NCBI RefSeq assembly: GCF_000003815.2
Contig: NW_023365762.1
Coordinates: 309,291-373,290 of the forward strand
DNA length: 64,000 nucleotides
Direction: 5' to 3'
DNA from: Branchiostoma floridae
Lineage: Eukaryota > Chordata > Leptocardii > Amphioxiformes > Branchiostomatidae
Shown: in pieces, positions 1-12,669 of the stretch
Position numbering within the stretch: the first letter of the stretch is position 1
Layout: every line of letters starts with the position of its first letter
Position numbers and translations under genes: made by a program
Notes under the pieces: generated by a model
Seen by the model: only the letters and a program-made list of their open reading frames with translations
Database searches by the model: none
What the model was told of the DNA's origin: nothing

Positions 1-3000
1 AAACAATGTCATTTTCTGGACAATGTTTGGACTTGATAAAAATTTAAGGTACGCTTAAAATGACAGATTTAACAATGAAAACGATGAGTGGGACAAAAGC
101 AATAGTTTGAGACAGCCCTGCTCAAAACACACAATGAGGCTGTTTTTATAACCTTATGTTCTCTATGTGTCGAGATAGAAGAGTAATTAGGCCGGGTTGT
201 TACAAGACCGTTTTTCATTGGATGACCTCGACCGCCTCTTTAATCAACCAACATGGCGGATGCAAGAATACGGTAGTTTCACGTGACAGCAAACACATCG
301 TTACCTTGGCGAAAAAGTACTTGTTTTTCTAAAGAACTTGTGTTAGAATTTGACTGAATGGTACTGGACACGTCGCACAATATACAGGCATCAAACTGGT
401 ATCAGCATCATTCAGTCATATTTTATGATATTGTTCTTTAGAAGAACATGTGATTTTTTACATGTACTGTGTATCAGCTGGTAGTTGCACCCATGTAATG
501 CGTATGGATGCAAGTATCAGGACATCTATATTGAATATATATTGTTTGAAAGACAATGCTTTGAAGCGCAGTGCAATGCAGGAAAATATTCTGCAAGGGC
601 GTATATAACATACACGTCTATGATGCAAACTTTGAAGATGACAGTCGCTTTAGCCCAGCTCAGACTATAGCCACAACCGGCTTTTGAACGCTGCAAACTC
701 TTTCGGTCGCTTTGGAGAGAATGAAAACAGTTATTTGTGAGAAAAGCTTTTGACGTAGTAGAAAAGGAATTGTGGTGGATTTAAAAAAAAGATGTCAAAA
801 AGTAATGCATTTTATTCTATCGCGCTCTCCCAAACTTTGCGATTTTTGCCTGAATTCGGAGAAACTTCTGAAAGAAACTTAGGCCGAGCTTGCAAAATTT
901 CTCCCTTTCTATGATCTTGCTTGCTTGGGCCCCACTTTCTGCGTTTTCGTGCACTTCGGTTGTGCAGTATTCTCCACGTACATTACCTCTAACTTGCGCT
1001 GAGCGAATTCCATCCTGTCAACTGCATTGTTTGAAAACATGTTGTTGGTTAGGCCGCCATATTTGATTGATGCGATCTAACGTTTATCACTCTCAATTGT
1101 TGAAAGTGTTGTGCTGGGGAAATTCGCAATCTTGGTTGCACTCTAAAGGAATTCTTGACGCCTTTGATAATATATAAATGTTTGGCCACCCAAAATGCAA
1201 ATTGTACATGGACATGTAAACATTACATATTCTTTCAATTCAGGTGTGCAATTGTGGCAATTTGAATAAATTCTTGCAGAAAATATTTAGACCCAAAAAC
1301 TTAAGACATTTTTTTTATATAACACATTTGATGGAAAGTTCCATCAAGTGGTCGACCATCAATGAGATTTGGCGGTCCAACTATACACCTGCTGCTGTGG
1401 ATGAAGGGGGAGGGGGGCGTGCTTTTGTTCAAATAACACCCAATTTGAAATTGTGCCCACTTTAAGCGTACCGAAACTCAGTCTTTGGCATGATTAACTG
1501 TTGTATGTGAAATACTGCAAATGTGTGCAATTGGAGTTGCTACGCTGGTTTTAAAATCAATTTTTTATTTGGCAAAAGTGTCGGTATATTTTCTGGAGAT
1601 TAAACAGCATTTGGTCCACCGTAAACGAAGGTTGTTTTAATGGTTGCTGGCGTGATTTCAGAATTGCTGTGGATCGAAATGTATGGAAAATGTCTTGTAT
1701 GTGCCTCTTGTAAAATCCCTGACAAGCACGCATTGTGCACGCCTTTTGCACGCCTTGTGCATGCCCTGTGCACGCCTCTTCATCCACATCATCACGTGTA
1801 CAAATGTACCATGTCACGTGGGTGCTGCATGTTATTACTAACCCCATCTAAGTCAGGTTGCGTGCAGCCATCACGTGATCCATGAAGACCTGACTCCTAT
1901 CGACAGTTGAAGTAAAAATGTTGTTTTTCTCAATAGTTCTTAAAATATGTTCATATTTTGACGCCTCATGACCGAATGAAATATAGCTATATATTTGGTT
2001 AGATATGGTAAATAGAATACCCAATGCATTTTGTTGTGTTATCAATATGGTAAAAAATATTAAAAACAATAATTTGTTTTTAATTCTATGATGAGATTTA
2101 CACAATATGATTGTTATCTTTATACCTGATCTATTTTCCTAAAGTAGAAAATGGTTTGAAGAAAAAGTCTGAGTATCAAATTCTTAATGTAAATGTATGA
2201 AGTTTGAATCAAGACAAAATGTAGAATCATTTTTGGAAAGGATTTTCTTAAAATGTTACACATGTTAAGTGGTGTTTCAAATATTACTTGAACAAGGAAG
2301 ATTTTTTAAAGAGATCGTTAAGAATGTATTGGCGAGTAGATATTGTAAGTGTAACGGCTTACGCTAGGTGGCGTTGCGTTAATTACAGAATTGCAGCTGT
2401 CTTGGTGTGCCGTCTGGACGCTCGTGTCGGCGGTGATGGGTAGGACTGTGACGTGTCAGATTCCAGAACTGTTTTCTGTACCTTTATCTTGTTGAGATCG
2501 TTTAGATGGCCCTTATAGAAATATCCCTTAGATTAGTGCAAGTTATGAGCAACCTCGCTGTTCCTTAGTGCGCGTGTGCAGTCGTGATGCATTGTGGTCT
2601 AGGTCAGAGTTCAAGATCCCTTTGCCAGTAAACAGCTCCCACTTTTGACATTTTTTGCAATAAGCCTAATTCCAGTTACGGCCATGTTGGATTTCCCGGT
2701 GTTATCCGGGGTCAATGCACCAAGACGAGGCTCTTGTGTTGTTAGAAACGTCTAGACATTGTGGACTTGTTAACTATATAAGCAAAGGGATCTTGAACTA
2801 GATCACTATTATGCGTCAGGCCTGCACATACACACTCGGAACTGTGTTGTGGCATATTGCTTACTTGACAGTTCTAAAACTGACCCAAAAAGTCAGGAGA
2901 ATGTACAAATGTAAGAAGATATGGTGTGGTGTTTTGAAACAAACCAAATACACACATGCATCCCAACCTTCCAAAGTAATGGTGTTGCATTGTTATCTTA

Positions 3001-3341
3001 AGGTAAAATGCCCATTCGAGACTTGATGTGTTGTATGGTAAAGTGTTTTTTGAGAAATATGTTTCTACAAGGTCTTTCACAAGTATGTCATGGCTAACGT
3101 TAAGTCAAAATGGTTGAAAGTACCAAACCTATCGTTGCTTTCATCGGTGATATTTTTCGCCGTCAAAGTTTTGTCAGTTACAGCCTCTCTACTTGTGTAC
3201 ATTTATAAGTGAAAATAGAAGTGGAAAAGACTTATTTAGAAGACATATTATGTTTTAACCAGTTTGGTTTCCAGCTTCTCTTGTCCCCACGCGGACGTCA
3301 CCAACATCAATAACTAATTTCTGTCTCCGGATCTTGTCCAG
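1..3341. other. Upstream intron/intergenic DNA of the SLC6 gene, no exon recognised
   Basis: No open frame here resembles a transporter or any other family I recognise, although the next exon begins in mid-protein. Most of it is therefore probably intron of the SLC6 gene. The only structured element I see is the inverted-repeat element at 2594-2806. An AT-rich stretch lies at about 1900-2330. Confidence 0.5.
2594..2806. repeat. Small inverted-repeat (MITE-like) element
   Basis: The left arm at 2594-2625 and right arm at 2782-2806 are inverted copies sharing TTCAAGATCCCTTTGC and an outer GTG(G/A)TCTAG. The left arm carries a few extra bases. About 155 bp of unrelated sequence lies between them. 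This is the layout of a non-autonomous DNA transposon. No clear target duplication was found, so the family is not assigned. Confidence 0.55.
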
Positions 3342-5904
3342 GCTGTGGAGGGAACGGGCCTTGCCTTCATCGTGTTCACCGAAGCCATGAACCAGTTCTA
3401 CCCGATAGCTCTGGGTCCGCTCTGGTCCATCCTCTTCTTCCTCATGCTGCTCAACCTCGGCCTGTCGTCCATGTTTGGCACGCTAGAGGGCGTTCTTACA
3501 CCGATCCTGGACTCCGGCGTATGGAAGTGGAGGAAAGAGTTTCTTGTTGGTGGGTATAAAAGCCATACGGTCCTAGAATACAGTCCAGCTTAGACAAGAA
3601 ACAAAAACTTCATGTAAATTTTGACCTTCAATTCTTTTCGGTTGTGTTTAAGTGTTTGCACATAAATACCCAATGATATTTTTGATGGATTTGAACGACA
3701 TTTTGAGGTCCTCTTGGGCCCAAGAGGCATTGTGATTTTGGGTCCCCTAGCAGTATTTTCAGGTATTGGAGCATATTGTAGTCAAACACCTCCTTCTTGA
3801 AAGTAGCGTTACTAGTTACAAGTTACTAAGTAGTCACACTAGTTATATGTCAATGGACAACTTATCAGTATCCCAAACAAATGACCATACCTGGCATAGT
3901 TTTTAATGAAGAAGTGCATTAAAGGGAAATATCTCTAACATTTGTGACTGCTAAGGCTATGCATAGGGTACTTAAAGAAAAACTCCAAATATTCTACGAA
4001 GGTATGAGATCTATGATTTGTTGCAAGATTTTGACATGACTTTGAGAAATGCTTCATACATGTCCCACTGTGCAAAACAACACAATTGAACATTGTTTGT
4101 TTCTTCACACTTTCCACAGTCACGCTCTGCGTCGTCAGCTTTCTGACAGGACTAATCTTCACCCAGAAGTCTGGAAACTACTGGTTGGACATCTTTAACG
4201 ACTACAGCGGCACATTCCCACTTCTACTGATCGGTTTCATCGAACTCATCGCCGTTATTTGGATCTATGGTTTCAACAGGTGAGACAAACTATTGTTGTT
4301 AATTCAACGAGTGATTTTGGAATTTCTATTTTTGGAAGGGGAAGATGGGGTGAAATGGCTTTAACATACGAGACAAACCATTGTTGCACAGGGATGATTG
4401 TGGAACAGTACGTTTTTGCACAGGGGAAGTGTGAAAAATATATTCTGCATTTACTTGCGAATTGAATAATGTTGCCTGCGGTGTGTTTTCTATTTTATTC
4501 AGACACTAAAATGTTACATAGATGGAGTCACGTTAGTCAGCTGAATGCTTGATACATTTCTAAGACCTGTATACGTTAGTTGTATGACCATCGTGTATAT
4601 GACGTCACATGAATCCTTTTCTTGATTGACAGGTTATCAGACGATCTGTTGTACATGACGGGTTCCCGCCCTAACATGTACTGGAAGGTGACATGGCTGT
4701 TCCTCAGCCCGCTGTCCATGGGAGTCATCTTCGCTGCCACCATCTACAGGGAAGCCAGCAGTTTCCCTGCCACCTATCAGAGTTGGGACCAAATAAAGGT
4801 ATTGATAACCTCAGTCTGTGTATGGGGTTTTTGCTTTCAGTGTGTCTAGATGTTTGTGTTCTTGTTTGTAGTTTTTTGTGCGCAGGTGTTTTTGCCACAA
4901 TACCGCAGACTTGTTGTGGGAAGTACATGTTGAGTTCAGAGGCAGGGGGCAGAACTAGTCATTTGTCAGCCATTCCAGGTCATGGGGTCAATAGAAGAGG
5001 CTAGTCATTCATGGGGAGGTATAGTTGTATTGTCATGATTCTTGGGATTGCTTATGTTTCCCGGCATGCCGACTGTTCTGGTAAATTGCCTTTAATGGTG
5101 GCAGCGTCTCTACCGTAATGTCTATGTATCGCATGCAGCAGCCATGGTGAAAACTATGATAAACATATTGAGAGGTTCCTGTAATTCAATGTTTTGAGAC
5201 CTTGAATCATAAGAGTGTATGATGTTTTTATTTTCTAGCTATTTCTATGTTTTTTTATCATCTTTTTTGTTAGCCCATCACCATGGACAACTTTTTGTAA
5301 AAGACTCTTGTTTTTCTTTTCCTCTCTTTTCAGGGGGACTAGGGGAGGAGGAGCCCTACCCGTGGTATACCATGATGGCGTGTTACCTCCTAGTCGTCCT
5401 GCCCTTGTTTGTTAACCTATCGCCATGAACAACTTTTTACAAAGACTTGTTTTTTTTCTTTTTCTCTCCTCTAGGGGAGACTAGGGGAGGAGGAGCCCTA
5501 CCCGACGATTTTTTATTTACCCGACGTGGTACGCCATGATGACGTGTTACGCCATGATGACGTGTTACCTCCTGGTCGTCCTTCCCTTGTTTGTTAGATC
5601 GCTATGGACAACTGTTTTTCTAAAGTCTCTTGTTTATCCCTTTTCTCTCCTTTAGGGGAGACTAGGGGAGGAGGAGCCCTACCCGTGGTACGCCATGATG
5701 GCGTGCTACCTCCTGGTCGTTCTTCCCTTGATCTGCATTCCCATCGTCGCCATCAAGCGGATATTCGTCCCCTACGACGGCGAGGTAATACAGCCGATAG
5801 AGGGCGCTCGTTGGAATCCATTCAGGAAGCACGAGCCGAAAAAATCCGATATATCTTCATCTGGGGTGGACGGTATAGTGAACCCAGCGGTCACTGAATT
5901 GTAA
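3342..5904 (+). CDS. SLC6 family sodium-coupled amino-acid transporter, C-terminal exons (partial gene)
   Basis: Four exons are seen: 3342-3549, 4120-4279, 4633-4798 and 5656-5904 (stop TAA). Intron phases are 1, 2 and 0, all with GT/AG ends, and the frames join without a break. The first exon reads [13 protein letters not shown] and [16 protein letters not shown], the core of SLC6 transmembrane segments 7-8. The next exons read [17 protein letters not shown] and [17 protein letters not shown], and the last has the terminal hydrophobic segment [19 protein letters not shown] followed by a polar tail. The [12 protein letters not shown] and MTGxRPxxYW signatures point to the SLC6A18/19/20 (B0AT/SIT1) branch rather than monoamine or GABA carriers. 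The family takes up neutral or imino acids across the plasma membrane with Na+ and often Cl-. The N-terminal half lies left of the window. The substrate cannot be told from these exons. Confidence 0.9.
5334..5428 (+). pseudogene. Decayed or alternative duplicate of the SLC6 terminal exon (copy 1)
   Basis: A CAG acceptor is followed by an in-frame near copy of the true terminal exon, reading [21 protein letters not shown] and then FVNLSP and a stop at 5426-5428. The preceding pyrimidine tract also matches that of the real exon. If spliced to 4798 it would keep frame (phase 0) and give a carrier lacking the last hydrophobic stretch and tail. It could be a usable alternative last exon or a dead duplicate. 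Only transcript data can decide. Confidence 0.6.
5475..5600 (+). pseudogene. Broken duplicate of the SLC6 terminal exon (copy 2)
   Basis: This second copy follows a CTAG acceptor and begins exactly like the real exon. It then carries a foreign insertion of about 19 bp and an 18-bp internal tandem duplication (the TACGCCATGATGACGTGT segment twice), which together shift the frame and lead to a stop at about 5600. It is therefore a pseudo-exon. It lies 141 bp after copy 1 and 181 bp before the functional exon at 5656. Confidence 0.7.
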
Positions 5905-8900
5905 ATAACGTAGAATTTCGTAATCTTAGATAACTGAGAAATGTAAAGACTTAGACTTAGGGAAAGCATTCTTGTTCATCAGCCATTTATCGTAAAAAGA
6001 TTTTTTTAATTACTTAGACCCCCTTTTAATCTCCAAGCAGATCTATTGGGTGCAGGGTCAGTTGGATACTGTTTAGTCGTTGGATACTATCCTTGCCCCC
6101 AATAGATCTGCTTGGAGATTCCCTTCCACTAGTCGGCAATTGCTAAGTGACCTTTAAATTTGGTGACCCTAACGGTTTTCAAACTTAAATATGATGTAAG
6201 ATGTAAAAGTAATTTGATTCAAAAGACATCAAAACTTTGTAAAAGACATTCATTCGTTATCCATGAATGACCAGTCAACTGTTTGGACGCTTAGTGGTTA
6301 GAGCCTCTAGTGGAGAGGGGGAGGGGGGTGCTACAGAGGAAAGTACTCAAATGACAACAGAATTGTGCTCTGTCGTGCAATTTTGATAAAACAGACTGAG
6401 ACTGTTTCAGATTTTCATGTTTGGGTTTAAAAGTTCCTTTGCCGAATCAGACATACAAATTTTGTCAAACACTGACCAAAAAATTACATTCTGATAACTG
6501 TTACATTGAATACTTTCCTCTCGTTCTATCATTTATTTTCTTTTTACTGCTAGTTAGATTTGCCACAGCTGTCAATGTTACTGGTGTAGTGCTACATATA
6601 GTATCACATGCACCATATTTAAATCCGATCTCAGGATGTGGTCAATGTAAAAACCGGAGGTGAAGTTTTCAGGCAAATACGGAGGGGTTCCGAACACACC
6701 TCTAGAGGTAATGTCAAGACGGGGTACGGTCCTCCGTAGATACCTTTGGCTCTCAGTTGCCATGAAGAAAATAATATTGAGCCAATAGTAACAACTGAGG
6801 ATGGTAGCCAGGCTATAAAGTATAAAATCACTTGGTCAAACTTTTAACTTTTGGACAAAACTACCCAAAGAAATTTGCCATTTTTTTGTACTGCACTGGA
6901 TAAAATACTGAATTATTAAGGTACAGAGAAATGAAAATTTGTCAAGTGTTATGGTTTGGGTGACACTGCCCATTGAGAACCCCACCTTGTTTGCCTACAT
7001 ACCCCTTACATGGATGACATTGACAGTTGCAATAGTGTATATTTCACACGTTATCTCAGGTCTAGCTACGCCCCTTAGCTCATTTCTAGCAGCGCATTGA
7101 TTTTTCTCTCAAGTTGTGAAAAATGTAATCCTTTTTACATAGTGTGATGTATCCCTCCGCGCCATTGTCACCATGTGATCTTCTTTGCCATACACCCCAA
7201 TTGTAATGCTTTCATTGAAGTGTGCCCCCTAGTAGTTACCAATGAAACTGCAGACTTTCGGATAACAGGGTGGCAATGGAAATTGTACTGTGTATTAGAT
7301 GTTGATATGTCCTTACAGAAGAGATATTATCCAATATCTCTTCTTTTCACTGTTGATATAGCCTGCGTTTATTATAAGATACAGGTGGCAGCTATGGTAT
7401 AGATAGTAATAATCTGTTACTAGTTACTGTATACTGAGCAACTTTGATTATTTCTTTTAATTGATTATTTTGATTGTTTGTTAAACATGAGAGGCCACAA
7501 GTATCAACATTTTCATTTTTTTCTCTTTATAGTTTATGTAAAAAGATACAATTGATAAATACTTACCTACTCACATTATATACTTATCAACATATAGTAG
7601 TCATTGTATTTATATTTGTGAAAAACAGTGTTTTGATGATATATCATATTATCAACTTGTATATATTATGTAGTCTGTACATGTAATGTAGATTGGTCAG
7701 TTGACATATAACATTACTTAAACTTTAACTTGTTTTGGTTATAATCCATTTTTCAGCTGCTACAAAAAAAAGGAAAAAACTTTTACTTTTATTTTATTGT
7801 TTTACCATTGATATATTATTGCTCTGATAAGAGTCCGTAATATTTTGATTAATACTTTTATTAATACATATGTTTATTTTATAATCCACTACACATGAAC
7901 AAAACTTTGTATAATGAATCTACGTCGATGTCTAAAAATGGAGGTTAAAACTGTTAGGTTGACACAATAATCCAGAGAAATGATTTTTTGTGACATTTTG
8001 CCATCAACTTTAAACAACACAGCTTATTTAGTGATTACATGTTTTAATCTAACATGAAAATAAACACAACTTATGTTTCTGTTACATAATATTATTCACC
8101 AATTATTCTTCCTATTACCATTAACGTAATGTTATCACTCAGAGTTGTGTCTGAATTATGTAAGCTGATTGTAATAAATACGGATTGTACATGTACAGTT
8201 ACAAACACTGTCTCCGCTGTTTTTCGTCCTTCAAAGTACCAGGTCACATTCGTCGCACGACAGTCGGAGAAACCGTTTCCTACGACCGTGACACTACAGT
8301 CAAAACTGCATTAGCGGCCACCTTTGCATAGTAGCCATCTTTTTGTAAAGGAAAGCGTTGGTGTAAAAAAAAGAGTAAATATGTTAACTGATTTGAAATG
8401 TGTATCAATCTGAAAACATGCAACATGGTTTGATTATTTACTCTTATGTTGCATGGCAAGTTGTTGTGTTGATACAGAGCCATGTATGGTGGTGTATTTA
8501 GTAGAAATACGCTATAGGGGTATTTATTTACCCAGATATATAGGCTGTAGCCTAATATATAGTATGTAGAAGGCTTAAGTGTAAATCCCTTCATGGTTCG
8601 CCGACGCGTGCTGCCAGAATGTGATGGCTAGTGGTATGTAAAAATCATGTTAAAATTGTCAGCGTCTTGACAGTTCGTCTGTTTTAAATAGGAATTTTCA
8701 TTTCAAACAGAATTGAAAAAATTAAAGTAAAAAAAAATTCGGGTGACGCCATAAACTATCTGTAACTTTTGACTTACTGCTCAGAGAGCCACGTGCTTTA
8801 TTTACATAATATGACGTCATTGCAATGAACGATTTCTCATTCCTGGACAAATTCAAGATGGCTGCTGTCAGTCAAACGTTCGTTGAAAGTCATATTTCTG

Positions 8901-9422
8901 TATTATATTTGATATCGCAGTTTAGTTCTGCTAATATGGAATATAGTAGTATGAGTAATCTTATAATTTTTTTGAACCCTTCAAAATATTGAACCGTGTA
9001 GAAATAACTCTGCTAGCTGACAAGATGGGGCAGCTTGGTGTGATATGAGTATAGTATTCCATACAGACACAAGAACTTTTTTTTTCATCGAGACTACTTT
9101 ATAAATGTACTTATGGGTGTTGATAATAATTTTCTCTCATTACCATATACATTATATATACTAAATTGCTTCAGGAAAATTCACAAGAAGAGACGGTCAC
9201 TAGACTGACGGGTATGTAGTCTCCATTGAAGAACTTATTTCTTAGAAATCCAACTCAATTTGAACATCTTTTGTGAGTGTAAACAGGAGTCATCATTTCT
9301 GCATGAAAGCTCTCACGAGTTTGTTGGTGTGGCCTGACTCAATAGGCCCACCGTTGCCGAATGAAAGAAAACCATGATATACACTTAAATGGACAATTGG
9401 AACCATTCTGAGCTGTGTATGT
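5905..9422. other. Intergenic DNA between the SLC6 and polycystin-like genes
   Basis: Beyond the SLC6 stop this is AT-rich DNA with stop codons in all frames and no recognisable gene. It contains the short perfect hairpin at 6028-6120. It also holds a dispersed segment at about 8158-8270 that recurs at about 42967-43080. That segment includes the motif CAGGTCACATTCGTCGCACGA, related to the TIR family seen at 30547-30718. No polyadenylation site could be fixed. Confidence 0.5.
6028..6120. repeat. 93-bp hairpin element with perfect 23-bp arms
   Basis: Arms at 6028-6050 and 6098-6120 are perfect reverse complements, with outer sequence AATCTCCAAGCAGATCTATT. The 47-bp loop contains GTTGGATACT twice. 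The outer 15 bases recur alone at 62831-62845, so it is a dispersed family rather than a one-off hairpin. It lies about 120 bp after the SLC6 stop and is probably in its 3' UTR or just beyond. Confidence 0.65.
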
Positions 9423-9853
9423 TAGGGGTGGGTACCGGTACAAAAGATTCAGGTCCAGGTCCGGTTCAAGTCCAGATGATCAGGTCCAGGTCCGGACCTG
9501 AACCTGGACCTGATTCAGTATGACTAATACAAATGGTCCATTTCACTACAAAGAAATCTGTTTGGTGAAGTATTAGACTTATACTGGCGTTTTAGAATCC
9601 TACAACGCTAACTGCACCTGTACGATTGGCTGTAAAACTTGGTAGAAATTACTATAAACTCTACTCTATTTCACTCGTTATTTTCTTCCACCTGCAAGCG
9701 CCAAAACGTGTGAATGTCTGATAAAGTAATCTGTTAATTTTCTAATCGGTCCAACATCCGGTCCAACTAATTTTTTCAGGTCCGGTTTTTCTGGACCGGT
9801 CCAATAAGAAAAACCGGTTTTGTACCGGTACACTGTACCGATACCCAGCCCTA
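9423..9853. mobile_element. hAT-type MITE, copy 1 (431 bp)
   Basis: The left end starts TAGGGGTGGGTACCGGTAC. The right end finishes GTACCGATACCCAGCCCTA, an inverted match. The flanks GTGTATGT (9415-9422) and GTCTATGT (9854-9861) are an 8-bp target duplication with one mismatch. The interior holds palindromic CAGGTCCAGGTCCGGACCTG-type sequence and no transposase. Eight-bp duplications and TAGGG-type ends are typical of hAT elements. It ends 173 bp before the polycystin start codon. Confidence 0.8.
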
Positions 9854-10026
9854 GTCTATGTAAAATCCAGGTGACGCATGAAATAGAAGTAGTACGCTTG
9901 CGTAGAACGTACACGCCCAGGTGTGGCTCTCACATCAGTTGGGCGTATTCTTCTGAAAAGCGGCGAGCGTTCCAGACTGCTCAACGAGAAGTTGAAAATT
10001 CGTCCAAAACACTTGAAGTATCAAAG

Positions 10027-10096
10027 ATGCTGATTCGCCGGGTTGGCATCATTGTCCTGGCGTGCATCTTGCTCCATGTATTTAGTCAAACTTCAG
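10027..10096 (+). CDS. Polycystin-like exon 1: signal peptide
   Basis: The exon encodes [18 protein letters not shown] and then FSQTS, with two Arg, a hydrophobic core and a polar end: a good secretory signal. It ends in phase 1 at a GTATGA donor. The upstream in-frame sequence is not hydrophobic, and this ATG is the one that gives a signal peptide, so it is taken as the start. The first intron is about 6.9 kb. The start has not been checked against any transcript. Confidence 0.75.
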
Positions 10097-12624
10097 GTAT
10101 GAAAACCTATTTTGTATACATCTTTATTCCATTCTTCTCAAGAAAACAAACTACTTTATTTAGTTTCACCATACGAAGATGGGCACAAGAAATTTTAAAT
10201 ACGCGTAACGATCCCCTTTTGAAACTCTCTATTGCCATCCGTCCTTTTGAGTGTCGCCATGATAATGGACGAAAAGATAACCAGCGCACTTTTCGAAAAA
10301 AAAATTGTGGTGAACCTGTGAGTTTACGTTTGGGTGATAACACGGACCGTGGCGAGACCGCTTCGTCGTCTAGAGTCGTCTAAGGTTGGGGGCTCTAGCA
10401 TAAGCTAGTCAGGGGCTATGTGACTTTGAAGTTGGTGCAGGCGTGAAAAAACCTTACCCGGTATGAATAGCGTTAGTGCAAAATGTGGTCCTCATGATCT
10501 TTGGCATAAATCATGATAATGAGCTAGAGTTATTCTCACCTAATCATTTCAAACTGTCCCACATAGATTAACCCTCAAACCACCGTAGCTTTTTTGTGAC
10601 GTAGATTACCGTATGGGGTCAAAACTGACCCCAAAACTTTTTGTACAAATACAGTTTTTTGTGTGAATCTTTTTGTGATTTGTATATATGTATAGTTTCA
10701 TTAATCTATGTGGGACAGTCTGACATGATTAGGTGAGAATACTTCTAGCTCATTATCATAATTCATGCAAAAGATCATGAGGACCACATTTTGCACCAAC
10801 GCTATTCAGACCGGGAAGGAGGTTTTTGATGCCTGTACCAGCTTCAATGCCATATAGCGGCTGAATGGCTTATGCTAGGGCCACCAAACTTGGTATTTTT
10901 TTAGAAAATGTTGATAGCAAACATTTTCAGTGAACAAAGTATGTTCATCATTTTTTATGCTGCCATGGCAACGGAATTCTGACAGACATATTTATTACGA
11001 AATTTTCTAATTTTGTACTAAACATTTAAGTTTTAAGGTTTTCTTGGCAAATAAAAATTGTTTATCACATCTTATAAAATACAACATAAATTTCAGGACT
11101 CAATATTCGTAATTTATGCTAATTTGATGACGTCATCAGTCAAAATCCAAGATGGCGGCCGATATTACCCAGATGACGTCATAATGTCGTCATATGACAT
11201 GATAATAGCACAAAAATTGCTACAATAATTTTGGCTTACATGTACATCATTCCCTGAAAATTTCGTGATCCTACAATAAGTAGTTTAGGTGTGGGTCGCA
11301 AAAGTTTGTTTAAAAAAATGCTGGGGTCAGTTTTGACCCCACTGGACCATGCATAAATTTTCGAGGATAACTTAATCAACAATGAGTCAATCTCGGCAAA
11401 AACGTATAAGAAGTTATAGGACAGATATACAAACAAACTCCTGAAAGGAAATTTGTTTTCGACCAGAAATGACAGAATGGCACACATTGATATACGCCTG
11501 GGGTCAGTTTTGACCCCATACGGTGGTTTGAGGGTTAATGAAGCTATACATATATACAAATCATGTACAAAACGTTATGGGATCAGTTTTTACGTCACAA
11601 AAAAAGGTACGGTGGTTTGAGGGTTAAATGTGTAGAAAAAAACTACCTCCAAATTGGGATCTACGACTAATAGGAACTCGATTGATCTTGTGGAATTGAG
11701 GATTTCCAAATTACCATTTTCAGTAGGGGACCTATTTTCAAAATTGGGACAACATTCGTAGGGGCACAGGAATTATATTTCAACAGTTAAGTGCATAAAG
11801 TGACAATTTCAATAGCTTTTACCTCTCCATACCATACTTTTAATTCAAGGTGTACATTTATACTTTCATGAATCTCTCAAAGTTGATATGGGAACCTGCT
11901 ATGTACGCATATTGGTCTTGCAAAACTTGTAGATATATTTGTACGAAACAGTATTGTATGGGATCTTGTGGGCGTCAGAACTATTCTGGCGTCAATTTTT
12001 CTTTGTTCTTTGTCAGAGTGCAGCAAATGGAGTGAGAAAATGAGCAATTTGTGCCTCTCAGAGAACATATTCATCCTCGTGAATAATTTATGATGAAAGA
12101 AGGACTACTCAAGGACTAATTCTGTATATAAAAATAGAAAGACAACATGTTGGAGTGTAAGATGTCAAGGACAACACTCCAAGGACTAATTTTGTATGTA
12201 ACAAAAAAAAATAGAAAGACAACATGTTGGCAGTGTAATCTACTCTGAATACCTTTTTTAAACTCTTTGTTATTTTCGCCAAAATGTTATGATTTTGAGC
12301 CTGTTTATGTTTAATCTGGATGATAGTTTTTATCAGGTATAGATATGCAGAAAGCTACAGATAAAATCATGTATACAATAGAGTCACTCCATAAATTATT
12401 CAGTTTGAAAGTTTGTCGAGCTGCCTTTCCTTTGAAAGTCACAAATTGCTCATTTGCCCCCACATCAATGGTTGCCATGCAACCATAAAACACTGACTAC
12501 AACATACGTTTCAACACTATATAGATTTTCCAAGATTGTCCTCAAGGCATGGTAATGAATATGTTATTACCTTCGCCGAGAAGTTTATTTTTTGGGTAGC
12601 TTTTGTGTGTGTGTGCGCGTGTGT

Positions 12625-12669
<45 letters not shown>

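Noticed and set aside
9820-10383. Open frame of 187 codons spanning the polycystin first exon
   Set aside because: It starts inside the hAT MITE and runs through the donor at 10097 into intron. It is in the same frame as the signal-peptide ATG at 10027 only by chance upstream, and the hydrophobic signal begins at 10027.
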